From NCBI GenBank assembly GCA_019312705.1, contig JAFDCW010000075.1, forward strand, positions 1 to 10,216: a stretch of DNA of 10,216 nucleotides. The letters are read 5' to 3'. The DNA is from Deltaproteobacteria bacterium (GTDB taxonomy: Bacteria; Myxococcota; Polyangia; Polyangiales; B10-G4). The notes below the pieces were generated by a model. That model saw only the letters and a program-made list of their open reading frames with translations, searched no databases and was not told where the DNA came from. Shown in pieces: positions 6,459 to 10,216 of the stretch. How positions within the stretch are numbered: position 1 is the first letter of the stretch; each line of letters begins with the position of its first letter. The translations under genes were made by a program, and so were the position numbers.

Positions 6459-7912
6459 TATCCCCCGCCTTGTGCTGCCGCGGCTTCGCGCGCCGCCCGT
6501 TCAGAATCTCGCTTGGACCGAGCCGCGTCGCGGTCGATGCGCCGCTGCTCACGCTCGACCTGGCGGTTGAGGTCCTCGAGGTAGGCCGCCGAGGGGTCGT
6601 CGCGTTCGAGGCGCGGGCCCATCATGGACCGGTACTGGTTGAACTCGTCGACGGCCTTCCGGAGCGACTCGATGTTCGACTGCCCCGGGTAGTCGGCGCC
6701 CGCGGTCATGTACATGAGCGCCAGGTTGAAGTGAGCCTCGGGGAGATTCGACTGCATGGTCATGGCCCGTTCGAAGCTGGCCTTCGCTTGGGTCCACTGC
6801 TTGTTGGCCCGCTGGGCATCGCCGAGGTTGAGGTGAACCGCAACGAGGGTCGGGGCGAGGCTCGCGGCAGCCTGAAACTGCTGGAGGGCGCCGGAGTAGT
6901 TGGCCCCGGCCATGAACTGGATACCCAGGGCCATGCGCGCTTCGGCGTAGTCCGGGCGGAGCTCGACGGCTCGGCGCAGCTCGTTGAGGGCCTGCAGCAT
7001 GCGGCCCTCTTCCTGGAGCAGCATGCGCGCTCTGAGGTAGTGCAGCTCGGCGTTGGTCTCGTCGACCTCGAGGGCCTGATCGATGATCGCTTCGGCGAGC
7101 TCGGTGCGCCCCTGCTTGAGGCTGGCCTTGATGATGGCGACCATCGCCGGCACGAAGCGCTCGTCCCGGCGCAGGGCGGTGCGCGCCGCGGCTAAAGCCT
7201 GGTCCGGGCGATCGGCGTGCACCAAGACCTCGGCGTAGAGCGCCTGGAGGTGCAGGTTGCGCACCCACTGCCGCGCGAGGGGCTCGATGAAGGCGATGGC
7301 GTCGGGGACATTGCCCCGGCGAATGTGAATCGTGACGATGCCCTGGGCGGCGCGTTCGTAGTCCGGCAGCACCCGGAGGGACCGGCGGTAGTAATCGAGG
7401 GCCCGACGCTCGTTGCCGGCCCGGTCGGCCATGACGCCGAGGTTGTAGGCGGCCTTGTACGCGTTGCCGTCAGCCGACAGCGCCTGTTCGAAGGAGCGCT
7501 GAGCGCCCTGGGCGTCGCCCCTCTGGGCAGCCTGGACGCCTTGAGCGTAGGCGCCTCGGGCGCCGCTGTTCATCGGGCGCCGCGGCGGCAAAGGCCGGCC
7601 CTGCTCGGCGGTCGGTGCGCCCCAGGGGCTCTCGGCGGGCCGGTCCGGAGTCGAGGTGCCCTGCTGGGTGCCGCCGGCCGTTCCGTCGTCCGCGCCCGCA
7701 GCGGCTCCGCCGGGGTCGTCGCTATCCCAGTTGTCCTCAGCGGGGTCCCGGCTGCCCGGAGGCGCCTCGATGCCGCCGGCCGTGCCCTCGCCGCCCGAGG
7801 TGCTACCGCCAGAACCACCGGTCGTGCCCGAAGACTCGGTCTCGGCATCGCCGCAGCTCGAAAGCGGCAGCGCCAAGGCCAATGCGAGAACCAAATAGTT
7901 CATTGAGGGCAT
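6458..7912 (-). CDS. TPR repeat lipoprotein (GltE/AglT-like)
   Basis: The 484-residue product begins MPSMNYLVLALALALPLSSC, a lipoprotein signal with lipobox LSSC (C20). A roughly 90-residue Gly/Ser/Thr/Asp-rich disordered linker follows. Then come about eight tetratricopeptide repeats (about 117-400; examples AAYNLGVMADRAGNERRALDYY and AEARMALGIQFMAGANYSGA), and a highly charged helical tail (about 444-481). TPR arrays bind proteins; in Myxococcus the lipoprotein GltE (AglT) is part of the Glt envelope complex. The adjacent AgmX-type, TolQ-like and second TPR genes make that family the best fit. The open frame continues to 8305, but the upstream part is element copy B and the previous gene's region. 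ATG at 7903 is an alternative start. Neither has a Shine-Dalgarno, and the 7912 start lies inside the element's outer stem. Confidence 0.9.
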   Translation of the reverse strand: MPSMNYLVLALALALPLSSCGDAETESSGTTGGSGGSTSGGEGTAGGIEAPPGSRDPAEDNWDSDDPGGAAAGADDGTAGGTQQGTSTPDRPAESPWGAPTAEQGRPLPPRRPMNSGARGAYAQGVQAAQRGDAQGAQRSFEQALSADGNAYKAAYNLGVMADRAGNERRALDYYRRSLRVLPDYERAAQGIVTIHIRRGNVPDAIAFIEPLARQWVRNLHLQALYAEVLVHADRPDQALAAARTALRRDERFVPAMVAIIKASLKQGRTELAEAIIDQALEVDETNAELHYLRARMLLQEEGRMLQALNELRRAVELRPDYAEARMALGIQFMAGANYSGALQQFQAAASLAPTLVAVHLNLGDAQRANKQWTQAKASFERAMTMQSNLPEAHFNLALMYMTAGADYPGQSNIESLRKAVDEFNQYRSMMGPRLERDDPSAAYLEDLNRQVEREQRRIDRDAARSKRDSERAAREAAAAQGGG

Positions 7913-8036
7913 GCGTGTTCGGGTGAGGGCTCTGGGCGAGCGCGCCCACAGGGGCAGGCCGAAGGAATACCAAAGGTATTTCGAGGTCGGCCCCGAGGAC
8001 GTAAGCCGGCCAGAGCCCTTAACCGGACGCGCATGC
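7909..8036. repeat. Structured intergenic element, copy B
   Basis: This 128-bp element lies between the stop of the large TPR gene (8041-8043) and the start of the TPR lipoprotein gene (7912 or 7903). The ends 7909-7938 and 8007-8036 form a 30-position stem: 25 Watson-Crick pairs, 3 G-U pairs if read as plus-strand RNA, and 2 mismatches. The inner core matches copy A at 1480-1605 in the same orientation relative to the genes: 7937-7950, 7963-7983 and 7995-8010. Between these blocks, CCGA (7959-7962) can pair with TCGG (7987-7990) and GGGG (7951-7954) with CCCC (7991-7994), suggesting an inner helix below the AATACC hairpin. There is no coding content and no target-site duplication that I can see. 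Confidence 0.85.
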
Positions 8037-8040
8037 GGCA

Positions 8041-10216
8041 TTAGCGGCTCTCCGGGCTTGATAGCGAGGGCGGTGAGGTGTCGGCAGCCATTGGCAGGTT
8101 TCGTCCGCGCGGGGCCCGCGCGAACTCTCCAGCACTGTATGCCTGGAAGCTCGCATCTGTTGCTTGGGCGGCGGCGATGCATTCGGCGATGCGCTCTTCG
8201 CCGTACGATTGCAGGCGATCGGTCGCTATCTGGGTGAACTCGTTGTCGATGTTGCCAGCCCTGGCCGCACGGGCCGCAAGCGCATAGCGGGCGACCGCGA
8301 AACACTCGATGGGCCGCGTCTTCTCGTCGAGCAGCCCCTGGACCGTGCCTTCGATCTCGAGGCGGATGTCATCCCGGGAATCCGGCGGCAGGCGCCGCAT
8401 CTGGCGAGCCAGGTCGTTCGGAGTGATGAAGGGTGTATTGAGCACGGCCCGGGCGAGGATCTCATAGGCCCTGCCCTGGCGGACGAAGCCCGCGATGGCC
8501 CAGCCCGGGCGGCGATAGCCGAAGACCGGCTCGTACCCGGCATTGATGGACTGGGCCTGGGCCGCGCCAGCGTTGATCTGCTGCTTCAGCGCGTTGACGT
8601 AGGCCGCCATCGTCGCCGGACGCCCGGGGCGCACTGCAAAGCCCTCGAACTCGCCGATGGCTCCGTCCACCAAGAGGAACTTGGCGTGGGCGGCAAACTC
8701 CGCTGCCAGCGACGCGGGCTCCTGGCCGGAGCGCGAGAAGGCGCTGACCACGTCTTGCAGAGCCGAGTTGTATTGGTTGCTGCTGCGTCCGCTGCTCTGG
8801 GCCGCCTCGGCGATGCGCCAGTAAGCCTGGACGACGAGCTCGCCGGCGTCCCGATCCCGTTGGTAGCGCTGGATGAAGCTGCGCATCTCGCGCGTCGCCC
8901 CGCTCCAGTTGCGCTGCTTGAACATCATTTCGGCGATCCGGTAGTACGCGTTCCGCTGCGACTCGGGGTCGCGCATGATGCCCGCCGCGCGGCGGTAGTA
9001 GGCGATGGCGCCGGCGTAGTTCTGCTGGCGCTCCAAGATGATGGCCGCGTTGATGAGGCCGTCTTCGCGCTTTTCGACGATCGTAGGGTCCGTGGAGGAT
9101 GCAAAGCGCGGCGAGTCGGCGAGCTGCTGGTAGTTCTGGACGGCGCGGTCGAAGTCGAAGAAGCGGTTCGCGTTGTAGGCCAGGCGGAAGTAGGAGTTGG
9201 CCATGATGGCGTCGAGACGCCCCTGTTCGGCCGGGTCGGCGCCGCGGCGCGGTCCCACCTCGTCGATGATGCGCTGGTGAAGGCGCGCCGCCGACTCGAA
9301 GCGGCTGGTGCGCTCGAGGGCCGTCGCGGCGTACTCGAGGGCGACCGGCGCCTGGGGGTCGTTCGGGTTGTCATTGACGGCTTGGACGAGGACCGTCGCC
9401 GACTCTTCGTAGAGACGCCGCTGCTCTTCGCCGCTGGCCGCCTCGGCCCGCCGGTAGATGTCGAGGGCCCGCCGGTAGCGGAGGGCGTTCAAGTCACCCA
9501 TCACCAGGCACCGGGGGTGCTCAGAGTTGGCTGCGTCAGAGCAGTCCACAGCCGCGGCCTCGCCCGGGGCAAAGGGACATGCGCGGGCATTGTACTCGTT
9601 GGCGAGGCGCTCGAGTTCTTCGTCCTGGCCGAGCTCGACGGCCATGTTGCGCAGGTTCGCCCAGGCGACCTGCCCGGTTTCGTCGGCGTTGGGACCGTCG
9701 CAGCGCTCGTCGAAGATGCGCGCAAAGCGCTCCTTCGCCTGAGGCCAGTAGCCGTAGAGATAGAGCAAGAGCGCGTTGTTGTAGTCGTACGCCTCGCGCA
9801 CGTTTTCCGAGTCGTCGCGGTCCGAGACTCGGGCGATGTAGATCTCGCGGGCCTGGGCCATGCGCTGCAGCAGCTCGGGCATGGCGACAGGCATGACGCT
9901 CGGAGGCGTGCCCTGGACCGCGGGCGGATCGGCCCGCGGCGTCAGAGAGCCCGAGCCGACGGCGGCGTCGATGATGCGCTTGAGGGACTCGACCACACGC
10001 CGGGCCGACTCCGAGAGATGCGCATCGTCGAGATTGCTGTCTCGGACTGCGGCGTACTCGATGGCTGCGTTTTCGTAGTCTTCGGACCAGTAGAGGGCGT
10101 CAGCGAGATTGTACCGGAGCTCGTAGGCCTGGGGGTTGTTCGGGTACTGCTCGATGTACTGGCGGTAGGCTCGGGCCGCGAGGCCGTAGGCCGCGCCCGA
10201 CTGCTCGCAAAGCTCC
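8041..10216 (-). CDS. Large TPR-repeat protein (GltD/AgnA-like), N-terminus off window
   Basis: The frame is open from the right edge to TAA at 8041, giving 724 residues. The ATG-like position 9996 is an internal GTG: the reading continues upstream with clear TPR helices (for example YRQYIEQYPNNPQAYELRYN near the right edge). Tetratricopeptide-type helix pairs recur along nearly the whole length (FDFDRAVQNYQQLADSP, AGAIAYYRRAAGIMRDP, NAYYRIAEMMFKQRNW). The C-terminus is a short Pro/Ser tail. Long TPR proteins next to a GltE-like lipoprotein and an AgmX-type gene match the place of GltD (AgnA) in Myxococcus, a periplasmic scaffold of the gliding complex. TPR proteins diverge quickly, so the family name rests largely on gene order. 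Whether it has a signal peptide cannot be judged, because the start is missing. Confidence 0.88.
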   Translation of the reverse strand, partial: ELCEQSGAAYGLAARAYRQYIEQYPNNPQAYELRYNLADALYWSEDYENAAIEYAAVRDSNLDDAHLSESARRVVESLKRIIDAAVGSGSLTPRADPPAVQGTPPSVMPVAMPELLQRMAQAREIYIARVSDRDDSENVREAYDYNNALLLYLYGYWPQAKERFARIFDERCDGPNADETGQVAWANLRNMAVELGQDEELERLANEYNARACPFAPGEAAAVDCSDAANSEHPRCLVMGDLNALRYRRALDIYRRAEAASGEEQRRLYEESATVLVQAVNDNPNDPQAPVALEYAATALERTSRFESAARLHQRIIDEVGPRRGADPAEQGRLDAIMANSYFRLAYNANRFFDFDRAVQNYQQLADSPRFASSTDPTIVEKREDGLINAAIILERQQNYAGAIAYYRRAAGIMRDPESQRNAYYRIAEMMFKQRNWSGATREMRSFIQRYQRDRDAGELVVQAYWRIAEAAQSSGRSSNQYNSALQDVVSAFSRSGQEPASLAAEFAAHAKFLLVDGAIGEFEGFAVRPGRPATMAAYVNALKQQINAGAAQAQSINAGYEPVFGYRRPGWAIAGFVRQGRAYEILARAVLNTPFITPNDLARQMRRLPPDSRDDIRLEIEGTVQGLLDEKTRPIECFAVARYALAARAARAGNIDNEFTQIATDRLQSYGEERIAECIAAAQATDASFQAYSAGEFARAPRGRNLPMAADTSPPSLSSPESR

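Noticed and set aside
7909..8036. Miniature inverted-repeat transposable element
   Set aside because: The terminal inverted arms of the two copies have unrelated sequences, so no transposase could recognise them as one family, and no target-site duplication is visible. A REP-like single-stranded DNA element is not excluded.
7913..8305. N-terminal extension of the TPR lipoprotein frame
   Set aside because: It would translate element copy B and overlap the end of the large TPR gene. The lipoprotein signal begins at 7912 or 7903.

Overview
All genes in this window lie on the minus strand and are closely packed. The DNA is GC-rich. The gene set fits a member of the Myxococcota or a related deltaproteobacterial lineage: an envelope-spanning cluster with AgmX/PglI-type, TolQ-type and TPR proteins of the kind known from Myxococcus adventurous gliding (Glt/Agl), next to a polysaccharide export module. 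The organism assignment is inferred from protein families alone.

Reading in the direction of transcription (right to left): a large TPR protein (GltD/AgnA-like, 5' end off the window, stop at 8041); intergenic structured element copy B (7909-8036); a TPR lipoprotein (GltE/AglT-like, 6458-7912); a small exported protein (6174-6458) whose start overlaps the preceding stop; a TolQ/ExbB-type membrane protein (5534-6169); a 150-bp gap; and a single-pass protein with an FHA-like N-terminus and an AgmX/PglI (TonB-like) C-terminus (3935-5383). No ExbD/TolR partner is present in the window. Together these look like an inner-membrane motor subunit, a periplasm-spanning TonB-like arm and TPR scaffold proteins.

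A 345-bp non-coding gap follows. It contains a near-consensus sigma-70 promoter (TTGACA, 16 bp, TATACT) that starts a second unit: an exported coiled-coil protein (2981-3589), an outer-membrane beta-barrel (1608-2912), structured element copy A (1480-1605), a short outer-membrane polysaccharide export (OPX/Wza-like) lipoprotein (836-1471) and a polysaccharide deacetylase (start 826, C-terminus off the left edge). The short OPX protein lacks a Wza-type C-terminal helix and sits beside a beta-barrel, which suggests a porin-dependent polysaccharide exporter with a modifying enzyme.

The most unusual feature is the pair of roughly 127-bp intergenic elements. Each has a 74-bp core with three highly conserved blocks, enclosed by a 28-30 bp outer stem. 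The stem sequence is entirely different in the two copies, yet complementarity is kept. Each element fills the gap between an upstream stop codon and the start of a lipoprotein gene that has no visible Shine-Dalgarno sequence.
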